In this document: piece by piece, positions 1-10,711 of the stretch | Numbering within the stretch: position 1 is the first letter of the stretch | Layout of the letters: every line of letters begins with the position of its first letter | Assembly (NCBI GenBank): GCA_021521415.1 | Contig: JAIQDT010000059.1 | Location: 4,156,001-4,220,000 of the forward strand | Direction of reading: 5' to 3' | DNA length: 64,000 bases | Origin: Bidens hawaiensis | Taxonomy: Eukaryota; Streptophyta; Magnoliopsida; Asterales; Asteraceae | Notes under the pieces: generated by a model | The model's database searches: none | What the model saw: the letters and a program-made list of their open reading frames with translations, nothing else | What the model was told of the DNA's origin: nothing | Translations under genes and position numbers: made by a program

Positions 1-457
1 TTGAATTTTTTGAAAAGTTTTTCTTTTGCCATAACACTTTTAATTTTTTTCTCCCTTTTTATTTTAATTTTTCCCATAACACACATACCCTGGGCGGTCA
101 AAATAGTTAAGTTTCTCCCGCCAAAAATCTACAATGACCCAAATTGCAATTTACTCAAAAATAAAACATAAAGCTTGATTCAAAAATAAGGATGAATAAA
201 TAGCATTAAGGAAGTAAGTTCCAGAGTACATAATTGAAAACTTTAACCATAAGTTTGTTAAGTCAAGCGTTAACAATAAAAAAATTCAACCCGCCACAAC
301 CTTTTGAAACTTGTTTGGTCGATTTGCAGATGTATTGTCTCTTGAATTGCGATTATGCTTCCCGTACCCACCTCTGTTGTTCTTTCCTCCCCTAAACAAT
401 ATTCAAACAATTTCAATTTGCATGCACGATCATGATTATTATTGTCTGTTATGGTAA

Positions 458-459
<2 letters not shown>
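1..459. other. AT-rich spacer, no gene seen
   Basis: Only AT-rich non-coding sequence with short homopolymers. No ORF with recognisable content was seen on either strand. Confidence 0.6.

Positions 460-510
<51 letters not shown>
460..510. repeat. (TA)n microsatellite
   Basis: About 25 uninterrupted TA units. The short ORF over it, coding a Tyr-Ile run, is an artefact of the repeat. Directly after it begins a stretch starting GGGTAAGGATCCTAAGAGAA. That resembles the ends of small non-autonomous elements seen again near 4306 and 48235. Confidence 0.95.
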
Positions 511-515
<5 letters not shown>

Positions 516-690
516 AGGATCCTAAGAGAACCACCACAAATTGAGAACTTTGAGAACCATTTTGAACCACTAAAAAAAACATCTAAAAAATATTTAAAAA
601 ATTATAAAACAAAAAAAAACGAAAATTTTAAAAAAGTAAAAAAACCAAAATTCTTATATTTCATTCCGGTTTCATAAAAAAAAATCAAAA

Positions 691-1036
691 CTTTTTTTTT
701 CTTTTTAATTTGTATTATACCTATACATATATATATACTTTCATTTAATCTCTAGTTACGTAATGTACACATATGTACATTATCATTTACCTTAAATTAT
801 ACATATGTGTATAGGAAAAAACATGTGTACATATTATACATATATGTATAATAAAAAAAACCGATTTTTTTTTCTTTTTAATTCGTATTATACATACACA
901 CATATGTATACTTTCATTTAATATCTAGTTACGTAATGTACACATATGTACATTATCATTTACCTTAAATTATACATATGTGTATAGGGAAAAAACATGT
1001 GCGTACATATATGTACATATTATACATATATGTACA
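691..1036. repeat. Tandem duplication, period about 173 bp
   Basis: Two adjacent near-identical units (about 691-863 and 864-1036). Each has a poly-T/CTTTTTAATT start, then a CTTTCATTTAAT block, TAGTTACGTAATGTACAC, and an ATACATATGTGTATAGG stretch. The unit is full of short palindromes built from ACATATGTGT-like words. It lies just 3' of the La-like pseudogene. No coding potential. Confidence 0.85.
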
Positions 1037-2434
1037 TGTATAATTTAGCTAAACCGAGATTTTTTTTTACGGTTTTTTTTTTAGAAACCGGGATGATAAA
1101 TAAGAACTTTGGTTTTTTTACTTTTTTAATTTTTTTGTTTTATGATATTTTTTATTTTTGGGTTTTTTTGTGATTCAAAAATGGTTCTTATAGTCTTCAA
1201 TTCCCAAAAAGTTCAAACATGATCCCGATCTTATGTATATATATAAACCACCTGCTCCAGTTGCCTTTATTTCCTCTAGATTTTTCTTGACCGCGAAGCA
1301 TAGTCCAATACTCCTTTTCAGCTTCACCTGCTACTGGATCTAAAATAGCAACATAATTCTTAACAATCAGACCACCTTCCTCATAAAGCACAGCAGCAGC
1401 ACGTGCTTTTTGTGCTCCTTCTGCTTCTTCAAACCGTAAGATCCCGATTCCTCCCCCATCTTGAAATCAATAAACTGAACAAAACAGTTGATAAATTATG
1501 TAAGACTTGAAAAAAAATATAAAAAAATCAAGCATATATGTTGGAGCTATACATACCTTAACCGTACCAAATTTCTGAAAAACACTCTTGAGATCCTCAC
1601 GTAAAACAGCATCCTTATCATCCTTGTACATAGCAGTAGATTTTTATTTAGTCTCTGCTTCTTTCTCATTATCTTTGTTATCTTCTTCATTCGCTGGACT
1701 TGACTCTTTTTTAGCTTCCGCTTTTTCCTCATCATTCTCTGAAGTAGATTTGACATCAACAGTCTCTTCAGCCTTTTGGGTATCGGATATTATCTTTAGA
1801 CGATGTGCTCTTCAACTTAAATGCAACAAGTAAGCCTTTTGGGTAGCTGTTAACAATATAACATGCAATAAAGATATTATTAACATCAAAATTAACTATG
1901 AAAGCACAAAAAGTATCTCACTGCTTACTCTTCTTCCTGAGAAGCATTTTTTACAATCACAGCGACTTCATCCTTTGCCCTCTGCTCATCATACTCTTTC
2001 CTAAATTGTTTTAAGTCAAATAAAAAAAATGAGTAATGCAAAAGTAAACCAAGTGCAATCACAGAAACAAAACAATATTCATGAAAACAACTTAAAAGAT
2101 AATTCACTATAGAGGTTGCAATTTCAGTACATTAACATATAAGTAGATCAATTTAAAGCTTGCTTTTAAAAATGTGCAATGCGCTCCTAAGTGTTTTGAT
2201 CCAAAAAAAACTATGTGCGATAACCAGGATTCTTTTCTAGTGGGTTCACCTAGAATTGGTGAAAGAAAATCAAATATTTAAAAATAATATGCATAAATAA
2301 ACAGACATAAAAGACATAAAAAATAGAATTTTTAACACAGTCTACGCTAAACACAACAAATTAAAGCAGCAATATGACAACAAACAAAAACATTATAGGC
2401 CAGGCCTCTACAAACCAGAACTTCAAATAGGCAA

Positions 2435-2556
2435 ACCTGCTTCATCCAGCACTAGGACTTACCTTTAAAAAGGAATAAAATACCACAAATCGCTGCTAGT
2501 GAGAGTCGAACCACATCCAAACCAAGTTCAAGGCCTCAACCATAGCACCAATCTTC
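2435..2556 (-). mobile_element. tRNA-derived SINE candidate in a La pseudogene intron
   Basis: On the minus strand a word resembling a pol III A box (TATGGTTGAGGCC) is followed about 30 bp later by a B box (TGGTTCGACTCTC), then a T-rich tail. This is the head layout of a plant tRNA-derived SINE. No target duplication was found. A degenerate tRNA pseudogene would look similar. Confidence 0.4.
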
Positions 2557-3049
2557 ATTTTATTTTATGGGTTCACTCCAATCTTTATTTATGAGTTCAA
2601 TCAAATCTTTACATTTATTCTTTGCTAAAAAATAAAACTCCAATGGGTTTTCGGGAACCCGTTTGGGTGTATATGGGTCCTCCCCTGTGTGTTATGCGCT
2701 GTATGTTAGGCGTTCATTGTTAAAAAAATACTAAAAATATTAATAGATAATATTTTAAGTTGCTAACTTTTAAAGACTACAAAAAACAAAGGATTAAAAT
2801 AAATAATTTCATAAAAAGCTATAGTATCACCAAAGAAGTTTTAACCTTTATGCATAATCAAAATAAATCGTTAATTCTATGTCTACAAGTAGTCTACGCA
2901 AAAGGTACAAGTAATCTATGCAGCAACTCACTTTAACTCGGAAATGCACACTTCGGTGCCTTATGTGATTTAGAGTGATCAGGGAATCACAGCTCATCAC
3001 TACACCTGTAGTGATCTCATCAGCACATCCCCCATTATACATTCCTGAT

Positions 3050-3778
3050 CATAGTTATCAAATGCGATAGGCGCACTCAACGCGCAGAGGCCTTGCCGAT
3101 GGCCTAGGAAAAAGGCACAAAAAAAAGCAAGGGCCCAAGAAACAAAACGCACTTAATGAAAAACCCTTTTTTGATGTTTCTGGTTAAAAAAATCAACCCT
3201 TTTCAACCTTTTAAAGAACATAACTGTTTCTAAACATCATTGATAATGTATAGTAACTGTTACACCTATTGTTTCAAGAAATAGTGAATTGAAGTGTTCG
3301 CTAGTTGAATCGCGTCCAGTAGACTCCCTGTTCCACTCATCCCCTTTCGTCAGCTCTTTGATCGGGATACTATTACCTAGGTTCCTAAAGTTGGAATGAA
3401 TGGCGGAGCGTAGGTGGCAATGAAAGAAATAAAAATGTTGCTGATGTGACATAAAAAAATTATTAGTATACCACAGCAAATTAAAAAAAAAAGATGATGC
3501 AAAAAAGATTATTTCTACTAAACTTGTTCTTCAATCGGCTTTGTGACATGCAGAAATCATAAAGTCAAAGATTCAACAGAGATTTGAATTAATTAAGTAA
3601 ACCCAATTTTTTTTAGGTAAATTTTATCAATTATTTAGTTATAAGTCAAAAAGAAATCAAAACAAATGAAAATTGCACGTATAAATGCGCCTTGACCCTT
3701 AAAAAGCGGGAAATCATCGACTTGCCTAAAACCAGCGCCTAGGCGCACGCCATGAGCACAGCTTTTAAAGCAAAGCTC
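3050..3778. mobile_element. hAT-like non-autonomous element in a La pseudogene intron
   Basis: The ends carry GGCGC/GCCTAGGCGC words in opposite orientation (ATAGGCGCAC at 3066; GCGCCTAGGCGCACGCC near 3735). This layout is common in degenerate plant hAT-type repeats. The interior is AT-rich and non-coding. The exact ends and target duplication could not be fixed. Confidence 0.3.
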
Positions 3779-4305
3779 AAAAGTCACGCAATTTTAATGC
3801 ATCTGAATATTCTTAAATCAAAATGTTGATTATTAATGTTTAAAGATTAGCATGCCAAATGCCTGATATAATACCACCTCTAATAAATCCCAACCATAAA
3901 GTTAAGTTGAAAGCACCCTGCTAATATAAGAAAACATAGTTTACTTGGGTTTTAGTTCTAGCTCAGCACCTCTAAAAACCAAGCTCTGTGTCAAAATGTT
4001 TGTGGCTTCCTCCTCAGATGAAAATTCAACAAGTGCGGTGCCACATAAAACCCGCTTATCCCCAACATGACGAGGTAACCTCACACTATTAACCTTGGCA
4101 GATTGTCCAAAAACGACTCGACCTCCTCAAGCTTTATATCATACTAAAACAGAGATGCGGCAATTGTTCTACCATCTAACTGCTCAATAGTCCCATCTGG
4201 TTTTAGGAGCTCGGTGGTCCTTCCGACCTTCTTCCCTGAAAACCAAACCATCACTAGTGTTGAGTAATTAATTAAGAAAGGGGTACATTTATATATACAT
4301 ATATA

Positions 4306-4470
4306 TATAGGGGTGGGATCTGGTACAAATAAAATTAACCTACTAAACATGCAATTACACTTTTTAACTAGAGTAATTATGCTATAAAAAATAAAATAGT
4401 GTAATAATAATTACTCCAGTTCAAAGGAGTAATAATAATTACTCTAGTTATTTGTACCCTTCTCACGACA
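4306..4470. mobile_element. Small MITE-like repeat with inverted ends
   Basis: Begins GGGGTGGGATCTGGTACAAA and ends TTATTTGTACCCTTCTCAC, forming imperfect inverted ends. Inside, the block AGTAATAATAATTACTC occurs in two near-copies. It sits in the intron between the two halves of the La motif. No transposase. Confidence 0.4.
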
Positions 4471-5529
4471 AAACTCATTGTATTTGATCCAAACACACAA
4501 ATATACAGTATTTAAGTATGAAACCGAACCGACCATCATCGGAAATTTTAAGAGTGGTTGATTTGGCCTTTAACGGTATCATCGGAAACATCTTCAACCT
4601 TGATATCTCCAAGCCCCAGATGACCTCTCATCCGAGAGAAAGAACATATCAACAGCAAACTCACCACTGTAGTTTTGTTAAGGAAATTAATTTTAAAGCA
4701 GAAGTTATGCTTTTCGTCATTACAAAAACATTTTAAATAGGTTATCAATTTCAAACACCTAAACTGAATGGTACCAATACCAAAAAAAAAAAATACTTGT
4801 ACCAGTACAGGTATCGGCAATGGCTAAAAAATGAATAGGGCTAAAAAGAAGATTCGATATGAATCATCAGATGTTTATAGTAAGTATGTGAAAGAAAGGA
4901 TACCGCCATGTTGAGTTTCAGAAAGTGTGTTCCTGAGGAAGGTTACGATCCCTGAAATAGAACTCAACCTGCAATCAAATCAAATCAAGTGAAATGAGAT
5001 ATATGGAGACATGATAAATCATCTTCGATTCTATTTGATTGAATGAATAATACCACCTGTCGAACGATTTTGTTGACGTCGAATTTGTGACATTCGTCTT
5101 TTTTTGTTTTCCGTTTAATAAATATATTTGTTTTATTACCCGTCTTGTAACCGGATCTTATTTATTACGTCAAAATATTATTATGTCACACGATTTTGTC
5201 TTTATTATGTTTTACGCGTTAACATTTTCATATATCGTTTGAATATCAATTATATAACTTCAGTTTAATCAGTTACTGGACCCAACCCAAACAACAAGGA
5301 CTATATTGCAAAATAACCAAAATCTTTTTCCCCCTTTCTTCCTCTTCCCGTCGATCTCGCACCCCCCCATGATCAGTTTTACTTCGATTAAGCCGGATAT
5401 CAAGCTAATTAAAATACTCCGTAACCTACGCGAATCATAATCAACATTAACAACAAGAAACGGCTCGTTAATTAAGTTATAATCAACCAAAAATCGCGAC
5501 TATGGCTGCGGATCAGTTTTGATCTCATT

Positions 5530-5703
5530 AGCCTATAAATACGAGACCAAAATTCAATTAACAAACACCACATCATCGTCTCACTATCACGAAACTAGAC
5601 CCCATCCTAATTGCTTTGTTGAATCAGTTCTTGTACTAGTTTGATCTCACCTTTGAGCCGAAGCCTTAGGTCCTCGTTCTTGATCCATCCTTAATCATTC
5701 CAG
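5530..5703 (+). promoter_or_regulatory. Candidate promoter and untranslated leader exon
   Basis: CTATAAATAC at about 5533 is a good plant TATA box. It is followed by a pyrimidine/adenine-rich leader with no ATG and then an intron-like donor, CATTCCAG/GTAATTG at 5702/5703. It points away from the La-like pseudogene, so this may be a divergent promoter or the remains of a neighbour. No coding exon follows before the repeats at 5880. A short hairpin (CCCTCTGTCA ... TGACAGAGGG) lies at about 5751-5777. Confidence 0.35.
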
Positions 5704-5879
5704 GTAATTGTAATATGCATATGGGTCGCGATTCCATTCTCTACAAAACCCCTCTGTCAATTTTGACTGACAGAGGGTGTAAGATCCAATTGAAATTTCT
5801 AGGGTTTATAGGATTTGGGGGCTTGTTTGCATATCTGGTTATATATATTTGTTTCTGTTTGTATTAAATAGTTAGATAC

Positions 5880-6190
5880 TGGAACAGATGGCCAGTGCAT
5901 ACCACCTTAAACGCGAGATTCCGGCCAGGGGCGAAGGTTCGACCCTCCCCTGGTCCGGTTTTTGTTTTATTTTTTTTTATTATCATTATTTGGTTTTAAT
6001 TAATATAAAAACTATATGTAGATTTAAAACTATATTGTTATACTCGTTTAAGCAAACCGAACCCCGATAAACTTTTAAAATAAAATTTCAAATTCATATA
6101 TGTAAATATATAAACATGTATAATCTTTTATATCTATATATATTTATTTTTACCTAAACAATAATAATAATAATAATAATAATAAATGTG
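5880..6190 (+). mobile_element. tRNA-derived SINE candidate with (AAT)n tail
   Basis: The head has an A-box-like GATGGCCAGTGCATACC and a clear B box, GGTTCGACCCTCC, about 36 bp further on. The body is AT-rich and ends in about nine AAT units (6160-6186). This is the layout of a tRNA-derived plant SINE. No unambiguous target duplication was seen. Confidence 0.5.
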
Positions 6191-6869
6191 TTTCTTATCC
6201 TTTTAAATGGAACTTCGTTAAACTAGCACCTAAAACGTCTTCATAGATAAGACGGTATTTATATTGTAAATGTTTTTCTTTAATAAACAAATATTCCGCT
6301 TTGAATGATCTGTACGTTACATCCGGGCGTATTCCGCTTAAAGCCGGGCTGTTACAGAATTCAGGAATTGACATCCTTGAGGCCGACAAAGAAGAGAAAT
6401 TAGGGTTTTGATTCAACAAGGGTTTATGACGGAGGAGGAGTTCGACGGGGATTGTGTTCGCTAGGGAGAAAACAAATCTTTCCATTCCAGATTGAAAGAT
6501 ACAGATTCTCTTGTTTTCCTCGTTATTTTAAATATCTCATCCCCCTCCTTTTCTTTAATAAAACCCGGAAACATCCGTTTTAAATTTTCTTTGTTTTTTT
6601 TAATAACATTCGGAAACACAATATATTTTTTCCATCACTCATTTTCTCTCTCTTTCCTTCTTTAAACGAAACTCGGGAACACAGTTTAGAGGGTTGTTTG
6701 TCTTAAAAGCTCCTCCTAGCCTCTTTTGTCAGTTCCGTAAAAACCTGCATTATGTTTGTTTTTCGGAAGACCTTTAATTAAAAGAAGTCTGCCCGCCATC
6801 TTCTTGAAGAATACTTGGACCGTTAGCTTCTAACATTTTCCCACATATGTTCTCATCAAACTATTCCAT
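6191..6869. other. No recognised gene
   Basis: A 96-codon open frame on the minus strand (6485-6195) has no family I recognise and no neighbouring exons. The rest is pyrimidine-rich spacer. I do not claim a gene here. Confidence 0.4.
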
Positions 6870-7195
6870 CAACCCTTGCAACTCCTCCGCTCCTCTCCTC
6901 CCTTCTCCACCGCCGCCCCTCCTCTGCCTCTGCCACTCACTTTCCGACCACCCCACACCTCCGCCGCCCCTCCCCTGCTATCGTCGCCCCCTCTCCAGCC
7001 AAGCCACCCCTCCCATGCTATCGTCGCCCCCTCTCCAGCCACCCCACACCTCCGCGATCCCTCCTCTGCCTCTACCGCCCCCTCTCCGACCACCCTTCGC
7101 CTGCCGCAGGTCCTCTACCTCCGCCGCCCCTCTCCGACCACCCTTCGCCTGCCGCAGGTCCGCCACCTCCGCCTCCCACCCACACATCCACAACT
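6870..7195. repeat. C/T-rich low-complexity tract with internal duplications
   Basis: About 320 bp of CCTCCGCCGCC-type sequence. The word TATCGTCGCCCCCTCTCCAG is repeated 40 bp apart (about 6979 and 7019), and CCACCCTTCGCCTGCCGCAG is repeated 48 bp apart (about 7089 and 7137). All three plus frames stay open only because of composition. The proline/serine-rich products have no domain. Confidence 0.7.
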
Positions 7196-7844
7196 CCGGG
7201 TTTTATTATTTTGTTGATTTGTGTACTTTACCTATATTTGTATGATTTGTTATATGATCGGTTTGAATTTGTGTATTGGATTATACTATTGAAAGTTTAT
7301 AAGATCGGAATTTGTTGAAATCAGGTTTAACTGATGTAAGTAGACTCATTATTGTAACATCATAAAATTTATAATGTTGAATAAAGGAAGTTATGTTTAG
7401 TGATTTCGCGTAATTAATTAATATCGGGTAAAGAGCGGATCATGGACTTGGATTAATTGAGATGGGTTAAATGAGAATGGGACTTAGGTCCATGGGATTT
7501 AAGGGATATAAATACCCCCTAAACCCAAAAATATCTTTCATTCTATCACTTTTCTAACACACTCCAAAACACACACACACCACACAACTTCGCCGCCGGC
7601 CGAGGGAAGAACCGGGCAGATCCGAGAGAGAGAGAGAGAGAGCGATTAGTTGTGATAACAAGTAAACGAGATCCAAACAAGTTCAAAAATGTATGATTCT
7701 TGATCTTTGAAGTTTAAAGATCCGAGCTTTATAGCGTATATACGACCGAAAATGGTTGGGAAACGTAGTGGGTGATGTCGAACCATAGCAAGGGTGTTAA
7801 AATCACTCGAAATGCTGGTCAGAAATTTAAACAGCGGCTGATCT

Positions 7845-8165
7845 GGGCAACTTCGCCTGCATCTGGGCAACTTCGCCTTCAAAGCGATAACTTCGCCTTC
7901 AAAGCGATAACTTCGCCTGAGGCCAAGTTCGCCTAATTGATAACTTCGCTTACGGCTAAGTTCGTCTGATGACAACTTCGCCTAAAGCTAAGTTCGCCTA
8001 AGGTTTAACTTCGCCTAAAGCTAAGTTCGCCTAAGGTTTAACTTCGCCTAAAGCTAAGTTCGCCTAAGGTTTAACTTCGCCTAGAGCTAAGTTCGCCTGA
8101 GGTTTAACTTCGCCTAAAGCTAAGTTCGCCTAAGGTTTAACTTCGCCTAAAGCCAAGTTCGTTTA
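7845..8165. repeat. 33-bp minisatellite inside solo LTR
   Basis: Alternating half-units TTTAACTTCGCCTAAAG and CTAAGTTCGCCTAAGG repeat with a 33-bp period (for example starts at 7998 and 8031). The left edge is more divergent, with units spaced about 20 bp. The same array is found in the inverted LTR copy at about 61900-62290. Confidence 0.9.
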
Positions 8166-8234
8166 GAAAATAAATTAAAAATCTAATGAAAAATGTGTTA
8201 AGACAGTTAATGGAAATAAAATTTTTCCAAGCTG

Positions 8235-8335
8235 ACCTGGCAGCTCGACCCTAGCCAGGGGCTCTGCCCCTTGGACCCTGCTAGGGGCTGCCGCCCCTAG
8301 ACCCCGCTGCCAGGGGCGCTGCCCCCGGACCCCCG
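8235..8335. repeat. GC-rich palindromic core of solo LTR
   Basis: Interleaved inverted repeats of the type AGGGGCTGCCGCCCCT and GGGGCGCTGCCCCC form a strong potential hairpin in otherwise AT-rich DNA. It is conserved in the 60731-62799 copy at about 61730-61830. Confidence 0.75.
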
Positions 8336-8756
8336 TTCGTTGTGGGTAGTAGTTAAGACTAGAAAGATGATATGAGTAGTGATAGTTAATTGATACGTAT
8401 ACTTGTTATACAGTCAGCCGAGCAAAACTGAAGAAAGGGATTACGATTAACGGTGAACGTAACCGTGTTCAGGTGAGTTTCTAGCCCCATTTATGTGTTA
8501 TGTTTTCGGGGCTGTGTGCATACTCGATATGTTTGTTAATACGCTTATCCTAAGAGATAAGTGTATGCCTTATGTGAATGATATGATATGTATGAATGAT
8601 TGCTTGATGGTACGTGAACGATCTTCGGATATTGCACGTACTGTCAGGTTGTAACGCTATGTGTAAGGTAAGTATGATATGTATGCTTATGTGTATGAAC
8701 GTGATAAAGTTAATAAAAGAAGGAAATGACGGTTGCATGGTTGTATGGTTACGAAA

Positions 8757-9050
8757 AGGGTACCGAGCCCTAATAATACTCGAGGTATGATGTATGGTTG
8801 TATGGTAACGAAGAGGGAATCGAACCCTACTAATATTCGAGAACTAGGGAACCGAACCCTACTAATATTCGAGGAAAGAGGGAAACCGAGCCCTAATAAT
8901 ACTCGTGGAAAGAGGGAAACCGAGCCCTAATAATACTCGTGGAGAGAGGGTACCGAGCCCTAATAATACTCGAGGAATGAGGGTACCGAGCCCTAATAAT
9001 ACTCGAGGAAGGAGGGTACCGAGCCCTAATAATACTCGAGGAATGTAGGG
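8757..9050. repeat. About 33-bp minisatellite (ACCGAGCCCTAATAATACTCG)
   Basis: Seven to nine units read roughly GAGGGTACCGAGCCCTAATA then ATACTCGAGGAA. Their spacing is irregular at the left edge and regular (about 33 bp) at the right. The homologous array in the inverted LTR at 61191-61313 has a clean 32-bp period. A run of GAAAGTATGAAAGAAT repeats follows at 9090-9160. Confidence 0.85.
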
Positions 9051-9503
9051 CGTAATGCTCTTTATAACGTAAGATATGAAGGTAAGTTAATACAAAAGAA
9101 AGAATGAAAGTATGAAAGAATGAAAGTATGAAAGTATGAAAGTAAGAAAGTATGAATGAAAGAATATAAGTTTATGTGTATTGTATAGTGTATGATTAAC
9201 TAGAACTCACTCAGCGTAGCTGACTTTTAGTATGCACGCATGTGAGTAGGATGAGGCGGCTTGCTTGAGGAGACACGTGGCATTGAACAAGAGTCTGGCG
9301 TCTGAAGACTTATGATTTTTTAATTTTAATGCTTTAATGTTGAAAGACAAAGGATATTTTAAGACAAGTTATGAATTATGTAATGTTTTATGAAAGTTTT
9401 ATATTCCGCGTAAATGTTTTAATTAACTATGATATTTAGAACTGTGTTTATGAGTAAATCCAACACGAAAGTAGGGCTACCGGTAACGGGGCCTTACAAT
9501 TAT

Positions 9504-10402
9504 TGATGTCGTGTTTATCAATTTAGGTTTATTTTGTGTAAACAAGCTTGAGCTTGGCTAGTTTTGACTTACGAGAACTCGAGAATTGTTTTTCAATTAT
9601 CATTGAATTATTATTATTATTTTTAGAATTTGATTTGTTGAGAGAATTTACGAAGCAACCAGAGAGCTTTTAAATTTTCATTTATATATATTATAGATAT
9701 TAAGGTTGGAAGTTTGGTGCCACGCAAGCCTTATTGGGCCAAACGGCGGCACCAAACTGGTCAATAAAATGTTTCTTTTTTTATTGTTTTTTTTAGTTAT
9801 GAATGTAACGGAAACGGAAACCAATTGACCTCTAAATTATCTTTTTTTTTTGTTTCGCTTTTTGTACTGTAGCGAGCGTGACGGAATCCTACCAACTTCA
9901 CGTAGACTCACCACCTCAACATTCGGGGCTGACAACTTTCGAGTTTGACCAACATCCAAGTTTTACCAATCGACACCACCTCATTGATCCACCTCAACTT
10001 TTTATATATGCATTTTTTGCTTGAGTTCCGGTTCTGTAATAAATGTAATTGAAACCAACCGAATTCATGTCGGGTTAGCACCTCAACGCCCGAGAACAAT
10101 AGCGCAGTTTACCATTGATCGGTTTTTCCCGACTGAATAAATGTCGTTTTTAATTTTTATATTCTTTTGTATGTTAATCATTTTATATTCTTTTACCGAC
10201 TAACTAACTATGTTATTTTTTTATAGTACGATTACGAGTATCGCTACTTACTTTTTGTTTTTTTTTATTTTAAATATGTTAATTTGACGATTTTATTTGT
10301 TAGGTTTAGTTGCAGTACCGTAACGAACATAGCCAAAACCAACTGTATTTGTGCAAACTCGGCACTGCAACACGCCCGCGCAATGCACAGGTGCATTACT
10401 AG
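9504..10402 (+). mobile_element. 3' part of a Helitron (end at 10402)
   Basis: The right edge reads CGCAATGCACAGGTGCATTA then CTAG/T. A perfect short hairpin (AATGCAC/GTGCATT) directly precedes CTAGT, the hallmark of a Helitron 3' terminus. The matching 5' TC end was not located; it may lie left of the solo LTR, which could then be nested inside it. The left boundary here is only the solo LTR edge. No Rep/helicase coding is present. Confidence 0.5.
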
Positions 10403-10711
10403 TTAAATCTAAAACACATACAAGCAATCAATGACTGATGTTAAATGCGTGATGCTGAATGCACATACAGGGTTAAAAAAAACTTGAGGCCACTTTCAAT
10501 GGTCAATTTAAGATTCAAACAAACCAATCATTTATAAAAAGTAACAAAGAGCAAATTCATGCAAAGCAAGCAAGCAAGCATGCTTCCTCTCCTCTTCGTA
10601 AATTTAACTTTATTAAATAAAGATGAACAAACCAAGAGAGATTATGAAACATTGTTTCAGGACACTTTGGTTTGATTTTGGTTGTATTGGGAAGATAGAT
10701 TAATGGATGTT

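Larger units (their letters stand above)
1196..5095 (-). pseudogene. La-type RNA-binding protein (La1-like) pseudogene
   Basis: La proteins bind the 3' oligo-U tails of new RNA polymerase III transcripts in the nucleus; plant La1 has a La motif, RRM1 and a C-terminal RRM2. Reading right to left: about 5095-5057 encodes NKIVRQ; 4968-4914 VEFYFRDRNLPQ (La-motif start); 4666-4545 VSLLLICSFSRMRGHLGLGD; 4238-3945 the rest of the La motif (KKVGRTTELLKPDGTIEQLD) and RRM1 (RLPRHVGDKRVLCGTALVEF); 1998-1927 EYDEQRAKDE; 1849-1547 an acidic linker then AVLREDLKSVFQKFGTV (RRM2); 1463-1196 ARAAAVLYEEGGLIVKNYVA and GEAEKEYWTMLRG. Exon order and introns match a functional gene, so it is a duplicated or decayed gene rather than a retrocopy. 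Lesions: in-frame TAG at 4144-4146, in-frame TAA at 1644-1646, frameshifts near 4925, 4550, 4105, 1790 and 1445, and loss of part of the La motif near 4550. No start codon is visible upstream of the first conserved block. Identity is strong; non-function is a firm inference from the lesions. Confidence 0.85.
7353..9498 (+). mobile_element. Solo LTR (family A), TSD ATTAT
   Basis: A 2146-bp unit starts TGTAACATC, ends GGGGCCTTACA, and is flanked by ATTAT at 7348-7352 and 9499-9503. There is no internal retrotransposon sequence and no second LTR beside it, so it is a solo LTR. It carries a TATA-like GGGATATAAATACCCC (about 7502), a (GA)n run at 7626-7642, two minisatellites and a GC-rich palindromic core. 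A homologous solo LTR lies inverted at 60731-62799. The size and TGTAACA start suggest a Ty3/gypsy origin, but no coding part is present to prove it. Confidence 0.92.

Noticed and set aside
3237..3479. 80-codon minus ORF in a La pseudogene intron
   Set aside because: Lies within a repeat, no conserved content, no splice support.
5751..5777. Short GC hairpin as a transcription terminator
   Set aside because: Intrinsic terminators of this kind are not a feature of plant pol II genes; it may be a repeat tip instead.
5880..5965. A functional tRNA gene from the A/B-box-like words
   Set aside because: No cloverleaf or acceptor stem can be formed; it fits a SINE head better.
6847..7245. Proline-rich ORFs of 113 and 132 codons
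   Set aside because: Open in all frames because of CT-rich composition with internal duplications. No domain, no splice context.
8757..9050. Regularly spaced repeats resembling a CRISPR array
   Set aside because: Plant nuclear DNA; units are contiguous minisatellite repeats without unique spacers, and they lie inside an LTR.
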